From an uncultured Draconibacterium sp. (lineage in GTDB: Bacteria > Bacteroidota > Bacteroidia > Bacteroidales > Prolixibacteraceae), in assembly GCF_963677155.1 (NCBI RefSeq), contig NZ_OY781884.1, positions 1,544,501-1,608,500 on the forward strand: DNA of 64,000 bases, written 5' to 3'. Each line of letters starts with the position of its first letter. Position 1 is the first letter of the stretch. Of this stretch, positions 52,991 to 62,595 are shown one piece after another. The notes beneath the pieces were generated by a model. The model was given only the letters and a program-made list of their open reading frames with translations. It did not search any database and had not been told where the DNA came from. Made by a program: the position numbers and the translations under genes.

Positions 52991-54112
52991 TTATTCTCCG
53001 GGGAAATAATTGCGCGAATCAATAACAGTAAGATTATTCGTGTGTGCCCGACTCATTTCAAGCACCGCTTGCTCCGAAACCTTTTCACCTTTATAGGTGT
53101 AGGTTTTGTCCTGCACCACACGTTTTAGCAAAAGGTCTTTATAATCCACTTCAAAAGTGTACAACACATCGGTATAATAATCCGTATTGTTTTGCCCGAT
53201 TGCAAGTGCCCGGCCCTGACGGTTACTTTTTGGAGCTACCGCTTCGCCTTCAATTTTTAATATCGAATAATCTTCTTTATTAATGCTGATTTTGCCTTTA
53301 AAAGTACCGGCATAATAATCGCCTGTAGTTGCTAGCGTAGGTACTTTCGGGCTGAAGGAAATCACCCAGTACTCTTTTCCATCGATAACGGGTTGGCTTT
53401 CCAGAGCCAGTTGATAGCTACTTAACAATGCAGGACTTAAAATACCCGATGCCGAGCGCACCCAGTCGAATCCCAACAAATCATCAATGTTTAATTGTGC
53501 GCTTGAGAAACTGTAATCGTCGTCGGTCTGTTCTTTTGTAACCGAGTAGTTCCGTGCTTTAAAAGCATCCGATTTGGAAGGATGAGTATAACCTGTTTCG
53601 TCGTAAAGCAACACAGTAGCAATTTGTGGCGATTTCACCTGCCCGTCAACTGCTTTTTCTTTTGAATAAGCAAAGTGCATATTAAACGGGCCCGAACCAT
53701 AATTGTATTTAATATTCTCTGAGGCCATACGCAAAATGCGGATCAGTACTTTATTTTGTGCGGCAACATCAACCTCTTCAACATCATACGACTGAGACTG
53801 CAATTTTACCACTGCAAACTCTTTCGAAAAAAGTTCCTTTACCGGAAATTGTTTGTTGGTGAACCCCACGGCAGAAAAGTAAATTTTTTTATCCACCATC
53901 TCTTCAGGAATCTTCAATTCAAAATTCCCCTCGCTATCGCTGGCAGTGCCAAAAAACGTACCTTCCAAACCAATATTGGTATACGAAACCGGACGATTTG
54001 TATTGGCATCAACCACCTTCCCTTTAATGGTGTGCGCCACCTTCGATCCGCTTTGCCCCAACGCTGTAAGGGCAACAAAGACTGTAAAAATGAATATAAT
54101 TGTTTTCTTCAT
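52991..54112 (-). CDS. Exported CarboxypepD_reg-like domain protein
   Basis: 373 residues from the ATG at 54112 that starts the signal peptide MKKTIIFIFTVFVALTALGQ; two upstream in-frame ATGs are rejected. Residues ~15-100 form a carboxypeptidase-regulatory-like beta-sandwich (GKVVDANTNRPVSYTNIGLEGTFFGTASDSEGNFELKIP), followed by YDVEEVDV, the linker usual in this group. The remaining ~250 residues (DYYAGTFKGKISINKEDYSILKIEGEAV...) resemble a lipoprotein-localisation-like half barrel with no firm family. Many Bacteroidota have such envelope proteins, function unknown. Confidence 0.8.
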   Translation of the reverse strand: MKKTIIFIFTVFVALTALGQSGSKVAHTIKGKVVDANTNRPVSYTNIGLEGTFFGTASDSEGNFELKIPEEMVDKKIYFSAVGFTNKQFPVKELFSKEFAVVKLQSQSYDVEEVDVAAQNKVLIRILRMASENIKYNYGSGPFNMHFAYSKEKAVDGQVKSPQIATVLLYDETGYTHPSKSDAFKARNYSVTKEQTDDDYSFSSAQLNIDDLLGFDWVRSASGILSPALLSSYQLALESQPVIDGKEYWVISFSPKVPTLATTGDYYAGTFKGKISINKEDYSILKIEGEAVAPKSNRQGRALAIGQNNTDYYTDVLYTFEVDYKDLLLKRVVQDKTYTYKGEKVSEQAVLEMSRAHTNNLTVIDSRNYFPGE

Positions 54113-54171
54113 GACCATCAATTTAAAAAAATAAAAGTAAGAAATAAATACCACACCCGCTTATTAAAACG

Positions 54172-54203
54172 TTGTAATACCCAATTATTATTGTGTATAT
54201 TTG
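54172..54203 (+). promoter_or_regulatory. Promoter of the coiled-coil lipoprotein gene
   Basis: TTG at 54172-54174 and TATATTTG at 54196-54203, 21 nt apart, 22 nt before the ATG at 54226. Confidence 0.55.
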
Positions 54204-54225
54204 TTTTGAACATAAAAAGATCATT

Positions 54226-54882
54226 ATGAGTAGAAAATATATCATTCTTGTTATCAGTGTTGTTTTGATAGGACTGTCGTCGTGTGTATCAAAAAAGAAA
54301 TACCTTGAAATGGAATCCGGCAGATTAAAAGCCGAAGAACTCTCGCGAAAACTCGATGCAGAGAACAATGCTAAAGCCGAACGTATAAAAGCTTTGATTG
54401 CCGATTTTGAAGCCATGAAAAATGAGTTGTTGGAAAATAATGCCATAAAAGAGCAGGACATTGCCGACCTAAAAAAAGAAATGGCTGTGCTGAATGAAGA
54501 ACTAAACAGCAAACAGGAGTCGTTACAGGAAACCAGTTTTAATCTTGATTTTGAGAAACAACGTTTAACCAATGCGTTAGAAAGTAAAGAAACATCAATT
54601 CAATCGTTGCAAAACGAAGTAAACACACTGGAAACCGAAGTTTCTGAGAAAAACTCGGCCATCGACCAAAAGGACTTTGAAATTAACAAACTGAACCAGG
54701 AGGCTAAAGTTTTGGAAGGCAAAATTAAAGCTGGCGAAAACAAATTCAACACCCTGCAGGGACAGCTTGATAATGTTCGTTCGGAAACGCAACAGTTGCA
54801 AAATCAGTTAAAAGAAAAAGACGAGCAGATTACCAAACTTTCTAATCAGGTTAAATTGTTAAAAGATCAGATTGGAAATTAA
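54226..54882 (+). CDS. Coiled-coil lipoprotein
   Basis: 218 residues from ATG 54226 (MSRKYIILVISVVLIGLSSCVSKKKY); an upstream ATG would overlap the promoter. The lipid Cys20 is followed by SKKKYLEMESGRLKAEELSRKLDAEN, then continuous heptads to the end. Three blocks of regularly spaced Leu, Glu and Gln (KEQDIADLKKEMAVLNEEL, LQNEVNTLETEVSEKNSAIDQ, LQNQLKEKDEQITKLSNQV) predict a long dimeric rod. It is comparable to lipoproteins with an OmpA-like C-terminus in this phylum, but no peptidoglycan-binding domain follows. It probably has a structural envelope role. Confidence 0.8.
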   Translation: MSRKYIILVISVVLIGLSSCVSKKKYLEMESGRLKAEELSRKLDAENNAKAERIKALIADFEAMKNELLENNAIKEQDIADLKKEMAVLNEELNSKQESLQETSFNLDFEKQRLTNALESKETSIQSLQNEVNTLETEVSEKNSAIDQKDFEINKLNQEAKVLEGKIKAGENKFNTLQGQLDNVRSETQQLQNQLKEKDEQITKLSNQVKLLKDQIGN

Positions 54883-55039
54883 TTTCTTTTGCTTCTTTTC
54901 AGAAACACTTGCAAATAATAAAGATAATTACAACAAACAAAATAAGCATTTGCTTGTTTAAGAGTTAGAATAGTGAACCGTTTTAATTAACTGTGTTTAT
55001 TATTTGATTGCAAAAATAATGAAAGTTTGCCCTTTCATT

Positions 55040-55072
55040 AGAAAGTCTGGTTTTCACCAGACTTTCTTTTTT
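55040..55072 (+). terminator. Terminator downstream of the coiled-coil lipoprotein
   Basis: An 11-bp perfect stem (AGAAAGTCTGG/CCAGACTTTCT) with a 6-nt loop is followed by TTTTTTC on the + strand, 158 nt past the stop codon. Confidence 0.75.
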
Positions 55073-55084
55073 CTTATAAAGCCT

Positions 55085-55118
55085 AAAAAAAAGGTATTTA
55101 CTATGGAAATACCTTTTT
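55085..55118 (-). terminator. Terminator downstream of the peroxiredoxin
   Basis: On the minus strand AAAAAGGTATTT pairs with AAATACCTTTTT (7-nt loop) and is followed by a T-run, about 40 nt past the peroxiredoxin stop codon. Confidence 0.75.
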
Positions 55119-55158
55119 AGTGTTCGAATGCAAACATACTTCTATGAAAATTGCTCCT

Positions 55159-55899
55159 TTATTTCTTAACAGCACTCTCGCCGATGCGTTTAAACCACAT
55201 TCGGTCGCCAACATTGTAATACTGATCTTTTAGTTCAGGCTCTAGCGCCAATTCCTCTTTGGTATATGGAAAATACGGAACCAGAACATCATCACCATCT
55301 TCCCAGTTTGCCGGAGTAAAAACCTTTTCATTGTCTACCAATTTAAAGGCTTCCACCATCCTAACATACTCGCTCATATTTCGCCCAACTTCAACCGGAT
55401 AGAAATTTACCGAGCGAACAATATTTTTGTCGTCAATAATAAATACCCCTCTTATATCGCGATCAGTACTAACGGGCTCATGTAACATCCCGTACAGTTT
55501 CGACGACTTTCCGTCAATATCCTCTATAATTGGAAATTCAATATCAATCGGCCCTCTGTTTTTGTAATCAAGTTCCTCGATATGAGCCTTCCACATATTA
55601 TGCAACTCCACATTATCAGTTGAAATTACCGCCACCTTAACACCCAATTTTTCGAATGTTGGTTGCAGATGTGCCAGTTCAAGTAATTCCGATGTACAAA
55701 CTGGTGTAAAGTCGGCCGGATGACTAAAAAGTATCTTCCAGCTATTTCCAAAATCATTTGGGAAAGTCATCTCTCCATTTGTAGTGTTTGCAGTGAATTC
55801 CGGCGCCTTCGATCCTATTAAGGGAATTTTATAATCGCCCGCCAAGGCGACTCCCATGGCCAGGACAAAGGCCATTAAGATGAACATTACTCGTTTCAT
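55159..55899 (-). CDS. Exported single-cysteine peroxiredoxin (Prx6/AhpC group)
   Basis: A 246-residue protein with an N-terminal signal peptide (MKRVMFILMAFVLAMGVALAG). The peroxidatic motif is PADFTPVCTSE with Cys68. No other cysteine is present, so it works as a 1-Cys enzyme with an external thiol. The C-terminal extension (EKVFTPANWEDGDDVLVPYFPYTKEE ... YYNVGDRMWFKRI) is that of the Prx6 subfamily. It would reduce hydrogen or organic peroxides. Prx6-group proteins are normally cytosolic, so export to the periplasm is unusual. A minus-strand terminator follows. Confidence 0.9.
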   Translation of the reverse strand: MKRVMFILMAFVLAMGVALAGDYKIPLIGSKAPEFTANTTNGEMTFPNDFGNSWKILFSHPADFTPVCTSELLELAHLQPTFEKLGVKVAVISTDNVELHNMWKAHIEELDYKNRGPIDIEFPIIEDIDGKSSKLYGMLHEPVSTDRDIRGVFIIDDKNIVRSVNFYPVEVGRNMSEYVRMVEAFKLVDNEKVFTPANWEDGDDVLVPYFPYTKEELALEPELKDQYYNVGDRMWFKRIGESAVKK

Positions 55900-56186
55900 A
55901 ACTCTTGAATATTAAATGATTGCACTACGCAAATTACAACCATTTAAAAAGCTATGTCTATGCTAAAGAACATATACCAAATGAGCGCAAAATTATTGCG
56001 TTTGATGCTTAATCACCAGTTCTCAATAAAAATAACGAAAATGAAACAGAAAAAAGAATAATACTTACAATTTAAAGATTTAACAATCTTTATTTATTTA
56101 ATCTAGAAGTTACACAATTTTAAATAAAAATACCAAATTGTATTTTATTAATAAATTACCAGTAGGCTTTCGAATATTCCAGTCGA

Positions 56187-56933
56187 TTATTCCAAGTCGT
56201 AATCCAACTTAAATAACTTATAATACTGCACAATTGACTCGCGAACCTGGTATTCGGTTGCTGTGTACGGAAGAACATTTTGTCCGTTAAACCACATCAT
56301 AAAAGTATCGGCATAAGCCTCATTCAAGCCGGTAAGTTTTATTACCATTTCTTTATTATAGTTTTTCGAGTGCATTTCCCAGTTTTTCATTATTGCCATG
56401 TCCTCGCGTACCTTTCGTTTGCGTTTTTCTCGTTTACCATAATATTGTGCAAACGATAAAGGACTTACCAGTGCTGCAATAACCGAAGGTTTTTTATTAA
56501 ATGCATCGCCTCTCAAAGTTGGGTCAAGGTCTGTTGGATTTCCGTGATCGAAGTAATCCAATTTTCGGGCTTCGCCTTCAACGGTAACTTCGCCAACATT
56601 ATAAAGTACAGGATCCATATAAAACGTCAGCATTTCGTAGCCGGTATAATAGGATGGCACTTTCAGGATAAAAGTTTTGAATCCCACTGAAGTAACTTCG
56701 AGCGAATCGACGTTAAGCATCTCCAGTGTAAATATTCCCTCGCTATTAGTAATAGTACCGCTGTGTGTGCGGTGGTTAATGATGTTTGCATAGGGAATTG
56801 CTGAACTATCGGAAGAACTCAGTATTTTAGCCTTTAGCTCAATCGCCATCGGATCAACTGGATAATTCTCATCCTGCGCCCAACCAGAAATACTCGTCAA
56901 AATAACTAATAGCAGCAGTAAATATTTATACAT
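56187..56933 (-). CDS. Exported CarboxypepD_reg-like domain protein
   Basis: A 248-residue protein with signal peptide MYKYLLLLLVILTSISGWAQ. Residues ~30-115 form a carboxypeptidase-regulatory-like domain (LKAKILSSSDSSAIPYANIINHRTHSGTITNSEGIFTLEM ... LEVTSVGFKTFIL), ending VGEVTVEGEARKLDY. The rest is helical with a basic patch GKREKRKRKVREDM at ~165-180. No known family for the C-terminal half. It lies alone between the peroxiredoxin and valS, in an AT-rich setting. Its relation to the protein at 52991 is limited to the shared domain. Confidence 0.8.
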   Translation of the reverse strand: MYKYLLLLLVILTSISGWAQDENYPVDPMAIELKAKILSSSDSSAIPYANIINHRTHSGTITNSEGIFTLEMLNVDSLEVTSVGFKTFILKVPSYYTGYEMLTFYMDPVLYNVGEVTVEGEARKLDYFDHGNPTDLDPTLRGDAFNKKPSVIAALVSPLSFAQYYGKREKRKRKVREDMAIMKNWEMHSKNYNKEMVIKLTGLNEAYADTFMMWFNGQNVLPYTATEYQVRESIVQYYKLFKLDYDLE

Positions 56934-57033
56934 AAGTGCGTAATTCTATTCCGTATGCAAATCTATGCAAAAGAATTTAACCATTTTGAAGATAACACTA
57001 TTTAACTGGTTTTTAACAGATGTTAAGGAGAAA

Positions 57034-57068
57034 TAGTCATAGCACGACTTAGAGCCATACTATGACTA
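57034..57068 (-). terminator. Possible terminator of valS
   Basis: A perfect 9-bp inverted repeat TAGTCATAG/CTATGACTA with a 17-nt loop lies 8 nt past the valS stop codon. The trailing sequence TTTCTCC is only weakly T-rich, so it could instead be an mRNA-end hairpin. Confidence 0.45.
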
Positions 57069-57075
57069 AATTAAT

Positions 57076-59712
57076 TTATTTCATTGAAGCGATGCGCTCT
57101 TCCAACACTTTTATATTGGCTTCGGCATCTGCCTGTTTTGCTTTTTCTTTGGCAACTACCGCTTCGGGTGCATTATTTACAAAGCGTTCGTTACTCAGCT
57201 TTTTCATTACCGAATTCAGAAATCCTTTGGCGTATTTCAATTCCTCTTCCAGTTTTGCCAATTCTTCTTCCACATCAATAAATCCATCAAGCGGAATATA
57301 GAAACTGGTCGATTTTACACGAAATGAAGCCGCTCCTTTAACCTCTTCCTCAACAATAGTCAGCTCAGTAAGATTACCCAGTTTAATAAGAATACTGTTG
57401 AATTTGGAATCAAAACCTTTATCTCCTTTTTGTACCGAAAAATCGATGGCATCTTTAAAGGCAATATTTTTGTCTTTACGGATTTTACGAATTCCCGAAA
57501 CAGCTTCTTTTACATCTTCGAAAGCAGCAAGTAATCCTGTATCGTAACTGGTATTTGCCGGCAACTGGCTGACCATGATACTTTCGCCTTCTTTACGCTC
57601 ATCAAGCAACTGCCAGATTTCTTCAGTAATAAACGGCATAAAAGGATGCATCAAGCGCAACATCTGGTCGAACAGTTCAACGATTTCAGCATAAGTTAAG
57701 GCATCAATTGGTTGTTGATAGCCCGGTTTTACCATTTCAAGTAACCACCCCGAGAATTCGTCGCGAACAGTAGTATAAACGGTCATCAACGCCTCCGAAA
57801 TTCGGAAGCTATCAAACTGTGTATTCAACGTTTCTACCACCTGAGCCAGTTTATTCTTAAACCACTCGATGGCCAGTCTTGAATGTTCCGGTTGTTCGAT
57901 ATCAGAAGATACTTCCCAGTTTTTTACCAAGCGGAAGGCGTTCCATATTTTTGTCGAGAATCCGGCACCTTGTTGCGGCAGGCCTTCGTCGAAAAGCAAA
58001 TCGCCACCTGCAGGAGAACAAAGCAACATTCCCACACGAACACCGTCGGCACCGTATTTGGCGATTAAGTCCAGCGGATCGGGTGAGTTACCCAGCGATT
58101 TCGACATTTTCCGGCGTTGTGCATCGCGCACCATTCCGGTAAAATACACGTTCTTAAACGGGAAATCATCGCGGTACTCGTAACCGGCAATAATCATTCG
58201 GGCCACCCAAAAGAAAATAATATCAGGCGCTGTTACCAAATCCGAACTTGGGTAATAATAGTTTACCTCTTCGTTTTCCGGCTCACGAACTCCATCGAAA
58301 ACCGAAATTGGCCACAACCAACTCGAAAACCAGGTATCCAAAGCATCTTCGTCTTGTTTTAAATCAGCAGCAGTCAATTCTGTATTGCCCGATTTTTCTT
58401 TGGCAATAGCCAGTGCTTCTTCTGCAGATTCGGCACAAACATAAGTTCCGTCGGGCAGGTAATACACCGGAATTTGGTGCCCCCACCACAACTGGCGGCT
58501 AATACACCAGTCTTTAATGTTGCCCATCCAGTGCTTGTAGGTATTTTTAAATTTCGGCGGATGAAAAGCAATGGTATCGTTCATCACGTTCTCCAAAGCC
58601 GGTTTTACCAGCTCTTCCATTTTTAGGAACCACTGTGCAGACAATTTTGGCTCAATGATTACATCGGTACGCTCCGAGAAACCAACTTTATTTGTATAGT
58701 CTTCTATTTTAGCCAGATTTCCTGCTTTTTCCAGTTCAGGAACAATTTTATCGCGAACATCAAAACGATCTTCACCAACAAACAGCTCCGCCTTTTCATT
58801 TAGCGTTCCGTTGTCGTTAAAAATATCGATGGATGGCAGGTTGTATTTCAACCCTATTTCGTAGTCATTAATATCATGGGCAGGTGTAATTTTCAAACAA
58901 CCGGTACCAAATTCCATGTCAACATATTCATCTTCGATAATCGGTATTGAACGGTTGATTAGTGGTACCAAAACACGTTTCCCTTTAAGATGCAAAAAAC
59001 GCTCGTCGTTCGGGTTTACACAAACGGCTGTATCACCCAAAATAGTTTCAGGACGTGTAGTTGCAATGGTTACAAAACCATCTTCTCCTTCAATTTTATA
59101 ATTCAGGTAATACAGTTTACCCTGCATTTCTTTGTAGATCACTTCCTCATCAGAAAGTGCAGTTTTTGCTGCCGGGTCCCAGTTTACCATACGCACCCCG
59201 CGGTAAATCAGTCCTTTGTTAAACAGGTCGACAAAGACTTTGATTACGGACTCGCTGCGGGCTTCATCCATAGTAAAAGCTGTGCGATCCCAGTCGCACG
59301 AGGCACCCAGTTTTTTCAGCTGCTCAAGAATAATACCACCGTGTTTATCGGTCCACTCCCAGGCATGTTTCAAGAATTCGTCTCGCGAAAGGTCATACTT
59401 GTCAACTCCTTCAGCATTTAGTTTATTTACCACCTTTGCTTCGGTAGCAATCGATGCATGGTCGGTCCCCGGCACCCAACAGGCATTTTTACCGGTCATA
59501 CGCGCACGGCGGACCAGAATATCCTGAATAGTATTGTTAAGCATGTGCCCCATGTGTAACACACCGGTTACGTTTGGCGGCGGAATTACAATTGTGTAAG
59601 GTTCACGCTCGTCGGGTGTGGAGTGGAAATATTTATTGTCCATCCAGTATTTGTACCACTTATCTTCAACCTCGGCCGGGTTGTACTTGCTCGGAATTTC
59701 CATCTGACTCAT
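57076..59712 (-). CDS. valS: Valine--tRNA ligase
   Basis: An 878-residue class I aminoacyl-tRNA synthetase, from the ATG at 59712 ([19 protein letters not shown]). ATGs further upstream would overlap the promoter. HIGH is HMGH at 53-56, after [14 protein letters not shown] is K535-MSKS with LGNSPDP after it. The editing domain ([17 protein letters not shown]) and the C-terminal coiled-coil arm ([33 protein letters not shown]) are present. It charges tRNA-Val. Full-length and intact, it is the shorter ~880-residue bacterial type. Confidence 0.97.
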   Translation of the reverse strand: MSQMEIPSKYNPAEVEDKWYKYWMDNKYFHSTPDEREPYTIVIPPPNVTGVLHMGHMLNNTIQDILVRRARMTGKNACWVPGTDHASIATEAKVVNKLNAEGVDKYDLSRDEFLKHAWEWTDKHGGIILEQLKKLGASCDWDRTAFTMDEARSESVIKVFVDLFNKGLIYRGVRMVNWDPAAKTALSDEEVIYKEMQGKLYYLNYKIEGEDGFVTIATTRPETILGDTAVCVNPNDERFLHLKGKRVLVPLINRSIPIIEDEYVDMEFGTGCLKITPAHDINDYEIGLKYNLPSIDIFNDNGTLNEKAELFVGEDRFDVRDKIVPELEKAGNLAKIEDYTNKVGFSERTDVIIEPKLSAQWFLKMEELVKPALENVMNDTIAFHPPKFKNTYKHWMGNIKDWCISRQLWWGHQIPVYYLPDGTYVCAESAEEALAIAKEKSGNTELTAADLKQDEDALDTWFSSWLWPISVFDGVREPENEEVNYYYPSSDLVTAPDIIFFWVARMIIAGYEYRDDFPFKNVYFTGMVRDAQRRKMSKSLGNSPDPLDLIAKYGADGVRVGMLLCSPAGGDLLFDEGLPQQGAGFSTKIWNAFRLVKNWEVSSDIEQPEHSRLAIEWFKNKLAQVVETLNTQFDSFRISEALMTVYTTVRDEFSGWLLEMVKPGYQQPIDALTYAEIVELFDQMLRLMHPFMPFITEEIWQLLDERKEGESIMVSQLPANTSYDTGLLAAFEDVKEAVSGIRKIRKDKNIAFKDAIDFSVQKGDKGFDSKFNSILIKLGNLTELTIVEEEVKGAASFRVKSTSFYIPLDGFIDVEEELAKLEEELKYAKGFLNSVMKKLSNERFVNNAPEAVVAKEKAKQADAEANIKVLEERIASMK

Positions 59713-59742
59713 CTTGAAATATCTAGCTAAAAATTTGAGGTG

Positions 59743-59772
59743 CAAAAGTACAATTAAAAGTTTAGAGTTCAA
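59743..59772 (-). promoter_or_regulatory. Promoter of valS
   Basis: On the minus strand TTG (59772-59770), 19 nt, TACTTTTG (59750-59743), 30 nt before the start codon. Both boxes fit the Bacteroidota consensus exactly. Confidence 0.75.
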
Positions 59773-59962
59773 TGTTTAGAGATCAGAGTTTATTGAAAGG
59801 TTAGGAGTTCAGAGATAAGAATTATGAGTCTGACAAATAAAAAACCACGAACAGAATAGCAAAAACTAAATGTCCGTGGCTGAAAATATAATATGTTATT
59901 GGTTTTTCTTATTGTCGAGCAACCTCTCCGTGGTAGCCGAGGTCAAGACCTTTTTTTCGTCC

Positions 59963-60187
59963 ATGCGCCCTACTTTTACAGGCACAACTCGATTTATTGC
60001 TTTTAAGACGCCTAATGTAAAAACATTAACAGTGGGGAGGAATGCACAAGGTCTTTGGATTGATTCTGAGCAACTGATACCTATCTCCATTTTGCAAGAG
60101 CTTATTGAGCTAAAAGATGAAATTGCAACGATACTTTCTATTTTAACTGGCGATGTTCTACTTTTCACCCTAGAATTGCACCGATAA
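59963..60187 (+). CDS. Doubtful small ORF between valS and the nucleoside transporter
   Basis: A 74-residue frame from an ATG (MRPTFTGTTRFIAFKTPNV...) within a longer open stretch from 59870. The latter half (RNAQGLWIDSEQLIPISILQELIELKDEIATILS) has protein-like composition. It overlaps the last codons of the convergent transporter gene by 23 bp and shows no promoter or RBS. The opposite strand is also open, for 90 codons. It may be a small real gene or chance. The rest of this 450-bp gap holds only the valS promoter and a CCACG/CGTGG hairpin near 59843-59878. Confidence 0.25.
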   Translation: MRPTFTGTTRFIAFKTPNVKTLTVGRNAQGLWIDSEQLIPISILQELIELKDEIATILSILTGDVLLFTLELHR

Positions 60188-61634
60188 TGGTTGCCGACAT
60201 TAAAGAAGCCAAAGTCCCGGCTAATAAAGCACGCATTCCGTATTGCGAAAGCAACACCCTACGTTTTGGTGCCAGCGCTCCGATTCCGCCAATTTGAATA
60301 CCGATTGATGAAAAGTTGGCGAAACCACACAATATATAGGTAGCCATAATAATCGACTTGGGTTCAGCAAATACACCAGCTGCTTTTAAGTCGGCCAGCG
60401 AAACATAGCCGATAAATTCGGTAAGAATCAGTTTTTCGCCCAGCAAACGACCAACCACAGCAATATCTTCAGGACACACTCCAATTAGCCACATAATCGG
60501 CGAAAAGGTATAGCCCAAAATAAATTGCAGCGACAGTTCATTGTATTTTCCATCGGTAACATTGGCAATAACATCGTTTAAATGTGTGATGGCACCCACT
60601 TTTGTAAATATAAAATTGAACATAGCAATAAAAGCAATAAAAGCCAAAAGCATTGCAGCCACATTTACCGCTAGTTTTACTCCTTCTGTTGTTCCGTTTG
60701 TAATGGCATCCAACACATTGCTACCAATTTTATCGCGATTCACATCAATGGTTTTATTAATTGCGTCGGTAGGAGGCACTAGCATTTTCGAAAAGACAAT
60801 AGCTGCAGGAGCTGCCATTACTGATGCAGTAAGCAGGTGTTTTGCAAATTCAAGTCGTAGTTGTGGATCGTCGCCACCAAGCAAAGCAATGTATGCCGCC
60901 AAAACACCTCCGGCAAGCGTTGCCATCCCACCGGTCATTACCAACAGAATTTCCGATTTGCTCATTTTATCCAGGTAGGCTTTAATCATCAATGGCGATT
61001 CGGTTTGCCCAAGAAAAATATTCCCGGCTACCGAAAGCGCTTCTGCTCCTGAAATTCGAAGGACTTTGGTAAACACCCACGCCAATCCGTAAACAATCTT
61101 CTGGATAATTCCCCAGTAAAATAACAAACTGGTTAAAGCCGAAAAGAAAATAATTGTTGGTAACACCTGAAAAAGAAATATATAACCATAGGTATCAGCA
61201 TCCATCAGATCGCCCAAAAGAAAAACACTCCCCTCTTTGGTGAAGTCGAGCACCTTAACGAATATCTTTCCGAAAAATGCAAAGCCGGCCTCCACAATAG
61301 GTACGTACAAAACTCCTAATGCCAATAAAATTTGCATTAACAGGCCAATTCCAACAGTTCTCCAGGGAATATTGCGTCGATCGGAACTAAAAATATAACC
61401 GATAAAGACCAATACAACCATTCCTAATAATCCCCGAAAAAGGGTCATAATTGAGAAAGGAGTTTGTCGTTCTTTTGCCAAAAGAATATTTGAAGTATCG
61501 GTTTGTTGTGCCACTGCGTCGGCTGTCGCAAGCATTGTTTCGCCGGCATGAGCAGCGAGCGGTTGTAAAAAGAAAATGCCGGTAATTACGACCAGCAACA
61601 ACATGATGCGTTTCATATTAATATTTTTCTTCAT
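60165..61634 (-). CDS. CNT-family nucleoside:cation symporter (NupC-like)
   Basis: A 489-residue membrane transporter; a second ATG six codons in is also plausible. Unusually it has an N-terminal signal-like segment (MLLLVVITGIFFLQPLAAHAG) before the usual eight or more core spans. Family motifs are GNIFLGQTESPLMIKAYLDKMSKSEI and MTGGMATLAGGVLAAYIALLGG in the middle, and GYVSLADLKAAGVFAEPKSIIMATYILCGFANFSSIGIQIGGIGALAP near the end. It imports nucleosides with a proton or sodium ion. It is not in an operon with valS; 80 nt separate it from the bifunctional-nuclease gene upstream. Confidence 0.92.
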   Translation of the reverse strand: MKKNINMKRIMLLLVVITGIFFLQPLAAHAGETMLATADAVAQQTDTSNILLAKERQTPFSIMTLFRGLLGMVVLVFIGYIFSSDRRNIPWRTVGIGLLMQILLALGVLYVPIVEAGFAFFGKIFVKVLDFTKEGSVFLLGDLMDADTYGYIFLFQVLPTIIFFSALTSLLFYWGIIQKIVYGLAWVFTKVLRISGAEALSVAGNIFLGQTESPLMIKAYLDKMSKSEILLVMTGGMATLAGGVLAAYIALLGGDDPQLRLEFAKHLLTASVMAAPAAIVFSKMLVPPTDAINKTIDVNRDKIGSNVLDAITNGTTEGVKLAVNVAAMLLAFIAFIAMFNFIFTKVGAITHLNDVIANVTDGKYNELSLQFILGYTFSPIMWLIGVCPEDIAVVGRLLGEKLILTEFIGYVSLADLKAAGVFAEPKSIIMATYILCGFANFSSIGIQIGGIGALAPKRRVLLSQYGMRALLAGTLASLMSATIIGAILG

Positions 61635-61713
61635 TTTGTCACTTCTTCCCTGCTGTGCAGCGATTGTCCCCTCATGGGCGACAGGTGTGAATTTAGAACT
61701 TATTATAATTGGT

Positions 61714-62304
61714 TTACTTTTCTCGTTTATTTAATTCATCACGAATTATAGACGCTTTTTCATAATCCTCGTCTTCGATGGCTTCATTCAGCAATTCCTG
61801 CAAATCGTTGGTTGAATATTGCGCATATGAAGAACCGGTTGTCTCAAGCTCATCCTCATCGATCATACTGCGCACCGGAGAATTTTCATCATCCGATTCC
61901 AATACAATTCCGGCTTTCTGTAAAATTTCTTCCGAGGTATAAATCGGGCACCTGAAACGAAGCGCCAAAGCCACCGCATCGGATGTTCGCGAATCAATTC
62001 GGATTTCCTTGCCGTTCATCTCACACAAGAGTTCGGAATAAAAAATTCCTTCTTCTAACTTGTATATAGTTACCTCCAGCAACGCAATATCAAAAGCCAG
62101 AGCCATGTTTTTTATTAAATCGTGAGTAAGTGGCCGCGGAGGTTTTAATCCTTCCAGCTGAATGGCAATCGCCTGTGCTTCAACTGGCCCTATAATTATA
62201 GGAATTCTGCGTTCACCTTCTTCTTCTGCCAACACCAACGCATAAGCCCCCGACTGGGTTTGACTTACCGATAATCCTAAAATGTTTAAGCGTATTTTTT
62301 GCAT
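61714..62304 (-). CDS. Bifunctional nuclease (DUF151) family protein with UVR motif
   Basis: 196 residues from ATG 62304 (MQKIRLNILGLSVSQTQSGAYALVL); an ATG 39 nt upstream is less likely. Residues ~5-130 form the BFN domain (RRIPIIIGPVEAQAIAIQLEG, RPLTHDLIKNM, RIDSRTSDAVALALRFRCPIYTSEEIL). Residues ~166-194 match the UvrB/UvrC (UVR) interaction motif (LQELLNEAIEDEDYEKASIIRDEL). The plant relative has RNase/DNase activity; the bacterial role is not established. The nuclease-plus-UVR form is common in Bacteroidota. A TATATTTG box on the minus strand (62348-62341), 37 nt upstream, may be its promoter. Confidence 0.9.
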   Translation of the reverse strand: MQKIRLNILGLSVSQTQSGAYALVLAEEEGERRIPIIIGPVEAQAIAIQLEGLKPPRPLTHDLIKNMALAFDIALLEVTIYKLEEGIFYSELLCEMNGKEIRIDSRTSDAVALALRFRCPIYTSEEILQKAGIVLESDDENSPVRSMIDEDELETTGSSYAQYSTNDLQELLNEAIEDEDYEKASIIRDELNKREK

Positions 62305-62595
62305 GCTAACGTTTGCCGTGTACCTTTTTTTCGATGCAAACAAATATAATAATCATTTTGGTTCCATTCCATTTTATTTTGCCCGTTTTCAAAGTAACAT
62401 CCTTAAAACAGTGCCTCAAAGGGCTATTACCAAAGGCAGGCAAAGTGCAAAAACAGAGATATTTATTTAATTCAAAATCTCGATATCCGAAGCAACGTAA
62501 AGGAAAAATTTTATGAAAAACCAAATTCCAAATAAAAAATAGTCTAACGGAAAAAACCAGTGTCAAATGAATCCAAAATCGGTGTGAGGTTAAAA

